64,000 bases of DNA from a bacterium (GTDB lineage: Bacteria > UBA8248), in NCBI GenBank assembly GCA_022828125.1, contig JAJEJD010000012.1:65309-129308 (forward strand), in the 5' to 3' direction. Positions 36,510 to 46,104 of this stretch are shown here, piece after piece; within the stretch, counting starts at the first letter, position 1; every line of letters starts with the position of its first letter. The position numbers and the translations under genes were made by a program. The notes under the pieces are model-generated. The model saw nothing but the letters and a program-made list of their open reading frames with translations. It was not told the origin of the DNA and did no database searches.

Positions 36510-36605
36510 TCGGACACTCTTTCCACGGGCGCATGACAAGAAATGAGTTACGATGTTGCGTGGAAATAATTCTAGGTTCGGAAAAAAGCGGTGTCAAGGA
36601 AACCA

Positions 36606-39017
36606 TCACGAGCGAAGCCGCGCGCCCAGACGCGAGCCCAACGCTCCTATGATTCCATCGAATGCCTCATTGACCTGTTCATCGGTAAGCGTCGCCTCAG
36701 GGTTACGGAACACCAGCGAATACGCCAGGCTCTTCTCCCCTGAGGTCTCGAGTGCGGCATCCTGGTAGACGTCGAACAAATCCACCGACTCCAGCCATTC
36801 TCCACCCGTCTGGCGGATGATCGCCTCGATCTCCCCATTGGTCCGCGCGGCATCGACCACCACCGCCAGATCGCGAAGCGAAGCGGGGTATCTCGGCAGG
36901 GGCGTCAGACGGCGAGGGGCGGGGTCGATTTCAGCCAAAGCGGCGAGGTTTATTTCGAAAGCGGCCACGCCCATCTCGATGTCCCGGACACCCAGCGCCT
37001 CGGGCGCCGCCAAGCCGACGTGGCCGAGCACATCGTCGCCGACGCAAATCCTCGAAACTCCAGATGAATCCCAACCCGGAGCGGCGTCCACCGGCTCGAA
37101 CAGGAGGTTCTCCAGCCCCAACGATTCCAGGAAACGCTCGAGCACCCCTTTGAGTTCCGACAAGGCCCCCGGAAGCGAGACGCCGTCTTGAGACGCCGCG
37201 CTCCCGACGACGACGCCGGCCGCGCGCAACACCTGATCCGGCAAGGCTTCTCCATCCACGGGATGAAACGAGCGCCCCAGCTCGAACAGGCGAATCTCGC
37301 TCACTCCCCGGCTCAGGTTGTGCGCCACGTTCGCCAGCAAACCGGCAAGCAGGGTGGTTCTGAGCACGTCCATCTCGCCGCTCAGGGGATTGCGCAGCGC
37401 CACCATCTGCTCGTCAAGCCACCCCATGCTCCGCAGAGCCTCCCTGCTCACGAAACTGTAGTTGACGGCCTCGCTGAACCCGCCGGCCACCATAATCCGG
37501 CGCGCCTGAAGCTCCAGCTTTCGGGCGCGGGTCGGCCTTGCAGCGGGGTTTTCCGAAGCTGGCAGGGTGGCGGGAATGTTCTCGTAGCCCACCCTTCTGC
37601 CCACCTCTTCGATAAGGTCGATCTCGCGTTCGATGTCGGGCCGGAAGGTGGGGACCTCGACGCTGAAAACGCCGTCTTCCTCATCGCTCACGAGCAGCCC
37701 CAGGGATTCGAGGCTCTCCCTCACCCGGGGGCCATCCAGGGATACGCCGAGCAGGCTCGATGCGCGCGCCACCCGAATCGGCACCTGTTTGGGCGCGATG
37801 GGCGCCGGATGCGCGTCCACGGCCCCCCGGGCGACGGCGCCGCCCGCCGTCTGGCGGATGAGTTCGGCGGCCAAATCCGCCGCGCGAACGGTGCCCGAGG
37901 GGTCCACCCCCCGTTCGAAACGATACGACGCCTCCGTCGACATCCCCAGACGCCTGCGGGTGCGCCGGATGGTCTGGGGCGTGAAATATGCACTCTCGAG
38001 AAGAATGTCGCGGGTGTCGTCGCTCACCTCCGAGAAGAGACCCCCCATCACGCCACCGATGGCGACGGGTTTTTCACCGTCGCAAATCATGAGGTCCTCG
38101 TCGTCCATCGCGCGCCCCTGACCGTCGAGCGTGGTGAAGGGGCCGTCGCTCTCGGCCCACCTTCTCACGATGATTTTGTGCTCGGCGAGGCGGTGTAAGT
38201 CGAACGCGTGGAGCGGTTGGCCGAGTGAGAGCATCACATAGTTCGTCACGTCGACCACGTTGTTGATCGGCCGCATCCCCGCCGCTCTCAAGCGCCGCGC
38301 CATCCAACCGGGCGAGGGGCCAATCTCGACCCCCTGGATGATGCGTGCGGCATAGCGCGGGCACTTGTCCGGATCCCATATCTCCACTGCGCAGACCGAA
38401 GCGGCGGACGTGTCCGAATTCTCTTGTACGGAAATCTCAGACGCACTGAGCGAGGTTCCCAGAAGGGCCGCCGCCTCGCGCGCCACGCCCAGAACGGAGA
38501 GGCAATCCGCGCGGTTCGGCGTAATCGAGATGTCGAAAATCACATCGTTAAGCCCCAAAAGATCCGCCGCGTCGGCGCCGATCTCCTGCTCGTCGCCAAG
38601 CACCATGATGCCGCTATGATCCGTACTCAAACCCAACTCACGCTCCGAGCAGATCATCCCCTCGCTCTGCTCGCCGCGAATCCGCGCGACTTCGACCTTC
38701 ATCCCCCCCGGCATACGCACCCCGGGCGTTGCCAGGACGACGCGACGCCCGGCTTCCACGTTGGGCGCGCCGCACACCACGGCGCGCTCTCCCGCGCCAT
38801 CGGCGACACGGCAGAGTTTAAGTCTGTCCGCATTGGGATGGGGCTCCACGGACAACACCTCGGCCACCACCAGCCCGTCGAACGCCGCCTCGGGCCGATC
38901 GAGCGCCTCGACCTCCAGACCCGCGAGCAAAAGCCCGTTCGCCAGGCGTTCGGGCAGTTCGGGGTCTTCCAGGTCCAAATCAATAAAATCGGCGAGCCAC
39001 TCCAGGCTAATCCGCAT
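36606..39017 (-). CDS. pheT: Phenylalanine-tRNA ligase beta subunit
   Basis: 803 residues. N-terminal SLEWLADFIDLDLEDPELPERL; tRNA-binding/EMAP domain with EVLSVEPHPNADRLKLCRV and VVCGAPNVEAGRRVVLATPG; B3/B4 editing domain; B5 domain; the catalytic-like module with RFERGVDPSG; and a C-terminal anticodon-recognition FDX-ACB domain ending in VFRNPEATLTDEQVNEAFDGII. It makes the (alpha-beta)2 PheRS with PheS 33 nt upstream. Full length. Confidence 0.96.
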   Translation of the reverse strand: MRISLEWLADFIDLDLEDPELPERLANGLLLAGLEVEALDRPEAAFDGLVVAEVLSVEPHPNADRLKLCRVADGAGERAVVCGAPNVEAGRRVVLATPGVRMPGGMKVEVARIRGEQSEGMICSERELGLSTDHSGIMVLGDEQEIGADAADLLGLNDVIFDISITPNRADCLSVLGVAREAAALLGTSLSASEISVQENSDTSAASVCAVEIWDPDKCPRYAARIIQGVEIGPSPGWMARRLRAAGMRPINNVVDVTNYVMLSLGQPLHAFDLHRLAEHKIIVRRWAESDGPFTTLDGQGRAMDDEDLMICDGEKPVAIGGVMGGLFSEVSDDTRDILLESAYFTPQTIRRTRRRLGMSTEASYRFERGVDPSGTVRAADLAAELIRQTAGGAVARGAVDAHPAPIAPKQVPIRVARASSLLGVSLDGPRVRESLESLGLLVSDEEDGVFSVEVPTFRPDIEREIDLIEEVGRRVGYENIPATLPASENPAARPTRARKLELQARRIMVAGGFSEAVNYSFVSREALRSMGWLDEQMVALRNPLSGEMDVLRTTLLAGLLANVAHNLSRGVSEIRLFELGRSFHPVDGEALPDQVLRAAGVVVGSAASQDGVSLPGALSELKGVLERFLESLGLENLLFEPVDAAPGWDSSGVSRICVGDDVLGHVGLAAPEALGVRDIEMGVAAFEINLAALAEIDPAPRRLTPLPRYPASLRDLAVVVDAARTNGEIEAIIRQTGGEWLESVDLFDVYQDAALETSGEKSLAYSLVFRNPEATLTDEQVNEAFDGIIGALGSRLGARLRS

Positions 39018-39050
39018 CGGGATTCCTCATCGCGCTTCTAATGCTTCCAC

Positions 39051-40163
39051 TCAAAATTGCCGCAGCATTCTCAAGTCGTTTTCAAAGAAAAGACGGATGT
39101 CGCTGATGCCGTAACGCAGCATGGTGATGCGCTCCACGCCCAGGCCCCAGGCGAACCCGGTCCATCGCTCGGGGTCGTACCCCACCGCCTCGAAGACCGC
39201 CGGGTCCACCATGCCTGCGCCCAAAACCTCCATCCACTCCCCGCCGGCCACATAATCGCTGGCGATGTCCACCTCGACGCTCGGCTCTGTGAACGGGAAG
39301 AAGCTGGGCCTCAGCCGCACGCGGTACTCGGGTCCGAAGATTTCGCGCACGAAGGCCTCGAGCGTCCCCTTGAGGTCCGCGAACGTCACGCCCTCATCCA
39401 CATAGAGGCCTTCGATCTGGTGGAACATGGGCGAATGGGTTACGTCCGCGTCGCAGCGGAACACCTTGCCTGGGGCGATGACCTTGACGGGCGGCGGCTG
39501 GTTCTCCATTACCCGGATCTGCACGGGCGAGGTGTGCGTACGCAAAAGGGCGTCGCCGGCGAGATAAAACGTATCCTGCATGTCGCGCGCAGGGTGGTCC
39601 TTGGGGATGTTCAGGGCTTCGAAGTTATAATAATCGAGTTCCGCTTCGGGGCCTTCGGCCACGGAATAGCCCAGGCGCGTCAGCACCTCTATCAAATCCT
39701 CCATCGTCTGCACGAGGGGATGCTCGTGGCCGATGAGCGGCGTGCGGCCGGGAATGGTGAGATCAAGCCGCGAGCGCGACGTGTCGGCATCCTCCCCGGC
39801 GGCGAGAATCTCGCTCGCCCTTTGCTCGATAATCTCGCCCAAGGCGCCGCCCTCCTCCCTGCCCCTCAGGCGCGCGCCGAGGGCGCGATGCGCTTCGATT
39901 ATCTTATCCCTGTCATCTTCCTTGATGGCCGAAACGCTCGCCTCGATGTAGGTGCGAACCGAGTTGGCCAGCGGGCCGACGATGCGCTTCTCATCGGCGG
40001 ACAAATCCTTGAGACCCCGCATCACCTCGTTGAGTTCACCGCCCTTGCGGCCCAGGTAGCGAATGCGCACTTCCTCGGCCGCCCCGGCGTCGCGCGCCAG
40101 CCAGGCGTCCGACAACGCGCCGGAGGATTCACGGATAATGCCGACAAGCAAATCTTCGCTCAT
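39051..40163 (-). CDS. pheS: Phenylalanine-tRNA ligase alpha subunit
   Basis: 370 residues. N-terminal coiled coil (residues 1-90), then the class II catalytic core: DLTIPGRTPLIGHEHPL, NIPKDHPARDMQDTFY, HTSPVQIRVM (motif 2 region), FRCDADVTHSPMFHQIEGLYVDEG and GWGLGVERITMLRYGISDIR-type motif 3. SD GAGGAACGAGC before ATG. Between rplT and pheS lies an intrinsic terminator, so pheST probably has its own promoter or reads through it. Confidence 0.97.
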   Translation of the reverse strand: MSEDLLVGIIRESSGALSDAWLARDAGAAEEVRIRYLGRKGGELNEVMRGLKDLSADEKRIVGPLANSVRTYIEASVSAIKEDDRDKIIEAHRALGARLRGREEGGALGEIIEQRASEILAAGEDADTSRSRLDLTIPGRTPLIGHEHPLVQTMEDLIEVLTRLGYSVAEGPEAELDYYNFEALNIPKDHPARDMQDTFYLAGDALLRTHTSPVQIRVMENQPPPVKVIAPGKVFRCDADVTHSPMFHQIEGLYVDEGVTFADLKGTLEAFVREIFGPEYRVRLRPSFFPFTEPSVEVDIASDYVAGGEWMEVLGAGMVDPAVFEAVGYDPERWTGFAWGLGVERITMLRYGISDIRLFFENDLRMLRQF

Positions 40164-40199
40164 GCTCGTTCCTCAATCCCCATTCATTCGGGGCCGCAT

Positions 40200-40229
40200 A
40201 AAAAAGGCTCCACCCGGCAGGGTGGAGCC
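40200..40229 (-). terminator. Intrinsic terminator between rplT and pheS
   Basis: A 10-bp stem (GGCTCCACCC with its complement, 4-nt loop), then six T on the minus strand at 40205-40200. It lies 24 nt after the rplT stop and 36 nt before the pheS start, so infC-rpmI-rplT transcripts would end here unless pheST is read through. No Phe-rich leader peptide is visible between rplT and it, unlike E. coli pheM. Confidence 0.85.
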
Positions 40230-40253
40230 TGAAGCACCTTTTCTCGCCCGGCT

Positions 40254-40610
40254 CTAGGCGGCCTGCGCCTTGGCGATTTCCACGAGTTTGCCGAAAGCAT
40301 GAGGGTCTTCTATCGCCAATTCGGCCAGAATCTTGCGGTTGACCTCCACACCCGCCTGGCCCAGCCCCCAGATGAAACGGCTGTAATTGAGGCCGTGCAG
40401 CCTGGCCGCCGCATTGATGCGAACGTTCCAAAGACGCCTGAACTCGCGCTTGCGCACCCGGCGGTCACGATAGGCATAGGCGCGCGCGCGATGCACGGTC
40501 TCCCGCGCGGAGCGGAACCTCTTCGAACGAGCGCCACGATAGCCCTTCGCTTCCTTGAGAAGCCTGCGATGCCGTTCCCTGGCAGCCGGATTTCCTCTCG
40601 AACGCGGCAT
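40254..40610 (-). CDS. rplT: 50S ribosomal protein L20
   Basis: 118 residues. [33 protein letters not shown] is the usual L20 start (first basic helix), and [19 protein letters not shown] is the conserved core. It binds 23S rRNA early in large-subunit assembly. It lies in the infC-rpmI-rplT block; a small membrane protein gene separates it from rpmI. Confidence 0.97.
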   Translation of the reverse strand: MPRSRGNPAARERHRRLLKEAKGYRGARSKRFRSARETVHRARAYAYRDRRVRKREFRRLWNVRINAAARLHGLNYSRFIWGLGQAGVEVNRKILAELAIEDPHAFGKLVEIAKAQAA

Positions 40611-40752
40611 GATTCGGTTACTCCCTCAATCGATAATTTTATTCCAGTCCCTCGGAGGCCGCTTGGAATTTTCGTAATTCCGGCCACCAACCGGGGGAAT
40701 ATACCCGCACGGGCGAATGACCGCAAGCCCAAGGCGACAGAAAAAGGGCGCT

Positions 40753-40902
40753 CTACTTTCGGGCGCGCTTGATGGTGCGTCTGAGAATGATGGCCAGGAA
40801 AAGGACGGCCCCTGCAGCGTATGGATATTCACCTACGAATGATCCGACCCCGCCCAAGATCGACTTGATGAAGTCATTCAACTGGCCCACCGGATTGCTC
40901 AT
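40753..40902 (-). CDS. 49-residue small membrane protein between rpmI and rplT
   Basis: A short ORF with GGAGC 9 nt upstream of ATG 40902. The product starts MSNPVGQLNDFIKSILGGVGS, has one transmembrane segment (AAGAVLFLAIILRR) and ends basic (TIKRARK). The gap between rpmI and rplT would otherwise be about 370 nt of unexplained sequence, and the frame has a tail-anchor-like layout. I know no family for it. Conservation would decide. Confidence 0.5.
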   Translation of the reverse strand: MSNPVGQLNDFIKSILGGVGSFVGEYPYAAGAVLFLAIILRRTIKRARK

Positions 40903-40982
40903 CTTTTCTTTGCTCCGGCGAAATGACGTCGCGGGCTCGTCAGCGCGCCCGGGGCGAAACCGTCACCATTTCCGCGAAACGG

Positions 40983-41180
40983 CTACATATAAGGTATCAG
41001 TCGCTTGATCATCTTCGCGTCCGTGGGATTCGCTATGATGCTGTGGCGGAGTTCTCTTTTTCTTTTCGTCGTCTTCTTCGTCAGGATATGACGGTGATGG
41101 GAGCGGTTCCGCTTCACCTTGCCGGTGGCCGTTATCTTGAAACGCTTGGCCGCTCCGCGGTTCGTCTTCATCTTAGGCAT
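40983..41180 (-). CDS. rpmI: 50S ribosomal protein L35
   Basis: 65 residues, [24 protein letters not shown]..., basic throughout, with the L35 hallmark [13 protein letters not shown] and [15 protein letters not shown]. The ATG overlaps the 3' end of infC by 8 nt, so translation is coupled. Confidence 0.96.
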   Translation of the reverse strand: MPKMKTNRGAAKRFKITATGKVKRNRSHHRHILTKKTTKRKRELRHSIIANPTDAKMIKRLIPYM

Positions 41181-41892
41181 CTTCGCTCACTTCTCCTTCG
41201 GATTTCCCTTCAGCCGGGCTGACCTGAATGTCCGCTCCCTTGAGCGCATCGGCCAGAGGAGCCTTCAGTTTTCCATCGTCCTTCGAGACTTCTTCGGCTT
41301 TCCTGCCCGATTTCCTGCGCGGCGTTGTATCCTTTTTGGGCGGCTTTGTCGATTTCGGCGCGAGAACCATCGTCATGTTGCGGCCCTCGAGATTGGGGAA
41401 CTGCTCCACCGTGCCGATTTCGATGAGTTCGTTCGCCATTCTTTCCAGCAGTTTCCTTCCCAGGTCGGGATGCGTCACCTCGCGACCGCGAAACATGATG
41501 GTGACCTTCGCCTTGTTGCCGTCGTTCAAGAACCGCTCCGCGTGTCTTCTCTTTATCGCGTAGTCATGCTCTTCAATCTTGATGCGAAGCTTGACCTCTT
41601 TCACCTCCACCACGCGCTGTTTCTTCTTGGCCTCTTGCGCCTTTTTCTGCTGCGTGTACTTGTAGCGGCCCAAGTCCATGATCTTGCAGACGGGCGGGTC
41701 CGCGTTTGGAGACACCTCGACGAGATCCAGATCCCTGTCCTCTGCAACCTCCACCGCTTCTTCCACGGGGAGTACGCCGAGTTGCTGACCGTCCTCGTCG
41801 ATGACCCGCACCATCGGAACGCGGATGTCCCGGTTGGCTCTGGGGCCTGTGGCCGTCGGGTGAATATCCCGTCCTCTAAAGCGCGACGCCAT
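41173..41892 (-). CDS. infC: Translation initiation factor IF-3, with a C-terminal extension
   Basis: 239 residues. The N-domain ([55 protein letters not shown]) and C-domain ([45 protein letters not shown]) match IF-3. Family length is about 175-180; here about 55 residues rich in Lys, Pro and Glu follow LAPKS. The start ATG is ordinary, not the AUU found in E. coli. Two nt downstream of the thrS stop; it is overlapped by rpmI. Confidence 0.94.
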   Translation of the reverse strand: MASRFRGRDIHPTATGPRANRDIRVPMVRVIDEDGQQLGVLPVEEAVEVAEDRDLDLVEVSPNADPPVCKIMDLGRYKYTQQKKAQEAKKKQRVVEVKEVKLRIKIEEHDYAIKRRHAERFLNDGNKAKVTIMFRGREVTHPDLGRKLLERMANELIEIGTVEQFPNLEGRNMTMVLAPKSTKPPKKDTTPRRKSGRKAEEVSKDDGKLKAPLADALKGADIQVSPAEGKSEGEVSEDA

Positions 41893-41893
41893 A

Positions 41894-43771
41894 TCAGACC
41901 GCCCCGGCGGTGAGTGATTTCGTCTCGATGTCGCTTCGCATTCTCTGCATAAGTTCCTCCAATGAGATGGACCCCACGTCGCCTTGTTCGCGAAGCCTGA
42001 GAGATACTTCTCCCGTTTCCGCCTCGCGCGCGCCGAGGATCAGCATGAACGGTATCTTGTCTCTCTGGGCTTCCCTTATTTTATACCCAATCTTCTCGTT
42101 TCGGAAATCCCCCTCCACCCGGAAGCCGGCGGCGAGCAGCTTGCTCTCCACCTCGCGGCCGTAGGGGATATGATCGTCGGTGATCGTCATGATGCGCGCC
42201 TGCTCGGGGGCGAGCCACGGCGGGAACGCGCCCGCGTAGTGCTCGATCAGCCCGCCCACGAAACGCTCCATCGAACCCATGACGGTCCTGTGAATCATGA
42301 TGACCTTGTGGCGCGCGCCGTCCGCGCCGACGTAGTTGAGATCAAAGCGCTTGGGCAGGTTGAAGTCGAACTGGATGGTCGGCCCCTGCCAGCCTCGGCC
42401 AAGCGCGTCGCGCATCTTGATGTCGATTTTCGGCCCGTAGAACGCCGCCTCGCCCTCGATTCGCTTATAGGGGATGCTCCGCTTCTCGAGCGCGCGGGTG
42501 AGCGCCTCCTCCGACGCCTCCCAGTCTTCGAGCACGCCGGCGTACTTGCTGAAATCGGAAGTATCATGCACTGAGAGTTCGGTCTCGAAATCCTCGTAGC
42601 CGAACGTCTTCAGCATGAAGTGCGCCAGATCGATGACGCCCAGCACCTCGTCTTCGGCCTGCTCGGGCGTGCAGAAGATGTGGGCGTCGTCCTGGGTGAA
42701 GCCCCGCACCCGGAGCATCCCGTGCAGCGCGCCGCTGCGCTCGTAGCGATAGACCGTGCCCAGTTCCGCGAGGCGGTAGGGCAGGTCGCGGTAGCTGTGG
42801 ATCTTCTGCTGATAGATCAGGATGTGGCCCGGGCAGTTCATGGGTTTCAGGACGTATTCATCCTCGTCGATGTTCAGCACATACATGTTTTCCCGGTAAA
42901 AATCATAATGGCCCGAGGTCTTGAAGAGCACGTCGCGCGTGATGTGGGGGATGGAGACGAGCTGGTAGCCGCGCTTGACGTGCTCATCCTCCCAGAAGCG
43001 CTCGATCACCTTTTTGACCGTCGTGCCCCTGGGCTGCCAGTAGATGAGGCCGCCGCCGGCGTCCTCATCGACCAGGAAGATGCCGAGTTGCTTGCCGATG
43101 ACGCGGTGGTCTCTCTTCTTTGCGTCCTCGAGTTTTTGCAGATGATCGGCCAGATCGTCTTTCGTCGCGAAGGCGGTGCCGTAGATGCGCTGGAGCATCT
43201 TGTTCTTCTCATCGCCTCGCCAGTAGGCGCCCGCCACGCTCAGGAGCTTGAAGTTGCGCAGCCAGCCCGTGCCGGGCACGTGCGGCCCCCGGCACAAATC
43301 CACGAATTCGCCCTGGCGGTAGATCGAGAGCGCCTCGTCCTCGGGCAGGTCGTGAATCATCTCTATCTTGTAGCTCTCGCCTCTTTTCTCGAACAGGTCC
43401 AGCGCATCGGCGCGGGAGATGTCCTCGCGCTCGATGGCGTATTTCTTCTTGGCGAGTTTTTTCATTCTCGCCTCGATCTTCTTCAAATCCTCGGGCGTGA
43501 ACGTGACGGCGACGTCGATGTCGTAATAAAACCCGTTTTCGATCGGAGGACCGATGGTGAGCTGCGCGCCCGGGAAGAGCTCCTGCACGGCCTGGGCCAT
43601 GAGGTGCGCCGTGCTGTGGCGCAGAATCTCCAGCCCCTCCTCGGAATCGAGGAGAATGAACTCCGGCTCGGCGTCGTCGGGAAGGCCGCGATTCAAATCG
43701 ACGGGTGCGCCGTCAATCTTCAGCGCGATGGCGTCTTTGGGGAAATCTTTACTCTTGGTTTGCTGTGACAT
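41894..43771 (-). CDS. thrS: Threonine-tRNA ligase
   Basis: 625 residues from ATG 43771. The editing domain HSTAHLMAQAVQELFP (HxxxH) and DLCRGPHVPGT, catalytic core RYERSGALHGMLRVRGFTQDDAHIFC (motif 2), the HRTVMGSMERFVGGLIEHY motif 3, and an anticodon-binding domain with GREVESKLLAAGFRVEGD are all present. The N-terminal TGS domain looks short: only its second half (VDLNRGLPDDAEPEFILL) is recognisable before the editing domain. An upstream in-frame start near 43858 would add 29 residues of no TGS-like content. Confidence 0.94.
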   Translation of the reverse strand: MSQQTKSKDFPKDAIALKIDGAPVDLNRGLPDDAEPEFILLDSEEGLEILRHSTAHLMAQAVQELFPGAQLTIGPPIENGFYYDIDVAVTFTPEDLKKIEARMKKLAKKKYAIEREDISRADALDLFEKRGESYKIEMIHDLPEDEALSIYRQGEFVDLCRGPHVPGTGWLRNFKLLSVAGAYWRGDEKNKMLQRIYGTAFATKDDLADHLQKLEDAKKRDHRVIGKQLGIFLVDEDAGGGLIYWQPRGTTVKKVIERFWEDEHVKRGYQLVSIPHITRDVLFKTSGHYDFYRENMYVLNIDEDEYVLKPMNCPGHILIYQQKIHSYRDLPYRLAELGTVYRYERSGALHGMLRVRGFTQDDAHIFCTPEQAEDEVLGVIDLAHFMLKTFGYEDFETELSVHDTSDFSKYAGVLEDWEASEEALTRALEKRSIPYKRIEGEAAFYGPKIDIKMRDALGRGWQGPTIQFDFNLPKRFDLNYVGADGARHKVIMIHRTVMGSMERFVGGLIEHYAGAFPPWLAPEQARIMTITDDHIPYGREVESKLLAAGFRVEGDFRNEKIGYKIREAQRDKIPFMLILGAREAETGEVSLRLREQGDVGSISLEELMQRMRSDIETKSLTAGAV

Positions 43772-43865
43772 AGACGGGCGTCGGCTGACGCCGCAGGCTC
43801 CTCTTGTAGTTCCTCGAACTATCCCCACGATGCGGCGGCGGCCCGCCTCATCGTCCATTCCATGA

Positions 43866-43940
43866 TGGTAGGCGCGGGCGGTTTTGAACCGCCGACCTCT
43901 TGCGTGTCAAGCAAGCGCTCTCCCCCTGAGCTACGCGCCT
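43866..43940 (-). tRNA. tRNA-Val (GAC)
   Basis: A 75-nt cloverleaf on the minus strand: acceptor AGGCGCG paired with CGCGCCT, D arm GCTC...GAGC, anticodon stem CTTGC/GCAAG with loop TTGACAC (anticodon GAC), variable loop AGGTC, T arm GGCGG...CCGCC, and encoded CCA. Lies about 95 nt upstream of thrS, same strand. Confidence 0.95.
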
Positions 43941-44155
43941 TCATCCGGTATATCCGGTATAGCGAAATGATAGGAAAGCGGCCCGCGCATTGTCAACGCG
44001 CGCTTCCCTCATACAAACAAAAAATAACGCCCCTGCTTGAAAAAACCAACCCGACCGAGTCGATGCGCGGACTCCCCCGAAGCCGTGCGAGGCAAACGGA
44101 GCGGCCTGAGATTATCGAAACGCTCGACTGACGGAGAAATGATACAGGAGATGGC

Positions 44156-45397
44156 TCAACTCGCTTTTTCATAGACCAGCAGCGGACTTTCCTTTCGCGC
44201 CACCACGTTCTCGTTGATGATGATTTCCTTGACGCCCGCCATGCCCGGCAACTCGTACATCGTATCGAGCATCAGATCCTCGATGATGGAGCGAAGCCCG
44301 CGCGCGCCCGTATTGCGCTCGAGCGCCTTTTCGGCGATGGCGACGAGGGCGTCCTCGGTGAATTGCAGGGTGACGCTCTCGAACTCCACGAGTTTGCTGT
44401 ATTGCTTGACGAGCGCGTTTTTCGGTTCGGTCAGGATGCGCACGAGCGCGTCCTTGTCCAGGTCGTCGAGCGTGGCCACGACCGGCAGGCGGCCCACGAA
44501 CTCCGGGATCAAGCCGTATTTCAGCAGATCTTCAGGCGACACCTGGGCGAGCAGCACGTTCAGCGAGTCATCCTTCTCGTTCTTGAGGCTGGCCTCGAAG
44601 CCCATCCCCATCTGGCCGACCCGCTTCTTGATGATCTCATCGAGACCCACGAACGCGCCGCCGCCGACGAAGAGGATGTTCGCCGTGTCCACGCGCAGGA
44701 ACTCCTGGTGGGGGTGCTTGCGCCCGCCCTGGGGCGGCACGTTGGCCACCGTACCCTCGATGATCTTGAGAAGGGCCTGCTGCACGCCCTCGCCGGAGAC
44801 GTCCCTGGTGATGGAGGGGTTCTCGCTCTTCCGGCTGATCTTGTCGATCTCGTCAATGTAGATGATGCCGCGCTCGGCCTTGGCCACTTCGAAATCGGCG
44901 GCTTGCAAGAGCTTGAGAATGATGTTCTCCACGTCCTCGCCCACGTAGCCCGCCTCGGTGAGCGTGGTGGCGTCGACGATGGCGAAGGGCACGTCGAGCA
45001 GGCGCGCGAGGGTCTGGGCCATGAGCGTCTTGCCCGAGCCGGTGGGGCCGATGAGCAGGATGTTGCTTTTTTGCAGTTCCACGTCGTGTAAGTCGATTTG
45101 CGCCTCTACGCGCCGGTAGTGGTTGTAGACGGCGACGGAGAGCGATTTTTTCGCCTTCTCCTGGCCGACGATGTGTTCATCGAGGATGGCCTTGATCTCG
45201 GTGGGTTTGAGGAGGGTTTTCGCCTTGCTCTTCTGCTCCTCGTTCCACTCCTCCATCATGATTTCCTGGCACAACTCCACACACTCGTCGCAGATATACA
45301 CGTGCGGACCCGCGATGAGCTTCTTCACCTCCTCCTGGCTTTTTCCGCAGAACGAGCAACGAAGAGCGTCTTTTTTGTCTGAGGCTCGCCTCGCCAT
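44156..45397 (-). CDS. clpX: ATP-dependent Clp protease ATP-binding subunit ClpX
   Basis: 413 residues. N-terminal zinc-binding ClpX domain with CSFCGKSQ and [11 protein letters not shown] (Cys4). AAA+ core: Walker [16 protein letters not shown], the pore loop [10 protein letters not shown], Walker [12 protein letters not shown], and the IGF-type loop area. Closing C-terminal domain. It unfolds substrates for ClpP. Part of tRNA-Leu-tig-clpP-clpX on the minus strand. Confidence 0.97.
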   Translation of the reverse strand: MARRASDKKDALRCSFCGKSQEEVKKLIAGPHVYICDECVELCQEIMMEEWNEEQKSKAKTLLKPTEIKAILDEHIVGQEKAKKSLSVAVYNHYRRVEAQIDLHDVELQKSNILLIGPTGSGKTLMAQTLARLLDVPFAIVDATTLTEAGYVGEDVENIILKLLQAADFEVAKAERGIIYIDEIDKISRKSENPSITRDVSGEGVQQALLKIIEGTVANVPPQGGRKHPHQEFLRVDTANILFVGGGAFVGLDEIIKKRVGQMGMGFEASLKNEKDDSLNVLLAQVSPEDLLKYGLIPEFVGRLPVVATLDDLDKDALVRILTEPKNALVKQYSKLVEFESVTLQFTEDALVAIAEKALERNTGARGLRSIIEDLMLDTMYELPGMAGVKEIIINENVVARKESPLLVYEKAS

Positions 45398-45450
45398 CGA
45401 ATCATTCCCCCTTGGAGAATAGCGTTTCGCGAAACAAAACCGGCCTCCGG

Positions 45451-46101
45451 TCAGGAGCCGTTGTTCTCCTCGTTCGCGCCGTCATCGCCGCCGACGTCCG
45501 GCACGATGCCCGATGCGTCCGAGCGCGCGACGATCACGTCGTCGAGCAGGCCGTAGTCTTTCGCCTGTTCGGCCGTCATGAAATTATCACGATCGGTGTC
45601 TTTTTCAATCCGTTTGATCGGCTGCCCGGAGTGCCGCGAGAGAATCTCGTTGAGTTCCTCACGCATGCGGAGAATCTCGCGCGCCTGGATGTCGATGTCG
45701 CTCGCCTGTCCCTGCACGCCGCCCAGGGGCTGGTGGATGAGGATGCGCGAGTTGGGCAGAGCGTAGCGCTTGCCCTTCGCCCCCGCCGTCAGCAAGAGGG
45801 CGCCCATGCTCGCCGCCTGGCCGATGCAGATGGTCGACACGTCGGGCTTGATGTACTGCATCGTGTCGTAAATCGCGAGGCCCGCCGTGACGGTCCCGCC
45901 CGGGCTGTTCACGTACATGGCGATGTCGCGGTCGGGTTCCTCCGCCTCCAGGAAAAGCAACTGGGCCGTCACCAGGTTCGCGATGGTGTCGTCTATCGCC
46001 GTGCCCAGAAAAATGATTCTCTCCTTGAGCAGGCGGCTGTAAATATCATACGCCCGCTCGCCTCTGTTCGTTTGTTCCACCACCATGGGTACGAGTGCCA
46101 C
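45451..46101 (-). CDS. clpP: ATP-dependent Clp protease proteolytic subunit ClpP
   Basis: 216 residues. Catalytic Ser in [12 protein letters not shown], His in [12 protein letters not shown], and Asp downstream ([20 protein letters not shown]). The N-terminal [21 protein letters not shown] is canonical. It forms the tetradecameric chamber used with ClpX. A C-terminal tail rich in Asp/Glu/Asn extends it slightly. 3 nt after tig; an alternative ATG lies 15 nt in. Confidence 0.97.
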   Translation of the reverse strand: MALVPMVVEQTNRGERAYDIYSRLLKERIIFLGTAIDDTIANLVTAQLLFLEAEEPDRDIAMYVNSPGGTVTAGLAIYDTMQYIKPDVSTICIGQAASMGALLLTAGAKGKRYALPNSRILIHQPLGGVQGQASDIDIQAREILRMREELNEILSRHSGQPIKRIEKDTDRDNFMTAEQAKDYGLLDDVIVARSDASGIVPDVGGDDGANEENNGS

Positions 46102-46104
46102 TGT

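Noticed and set aside
40164-40253. pheM-type leader peptide attenuator
   Set aside because: No short ORF rich in Phe lies before the hairpin; treated as a plain terminator.
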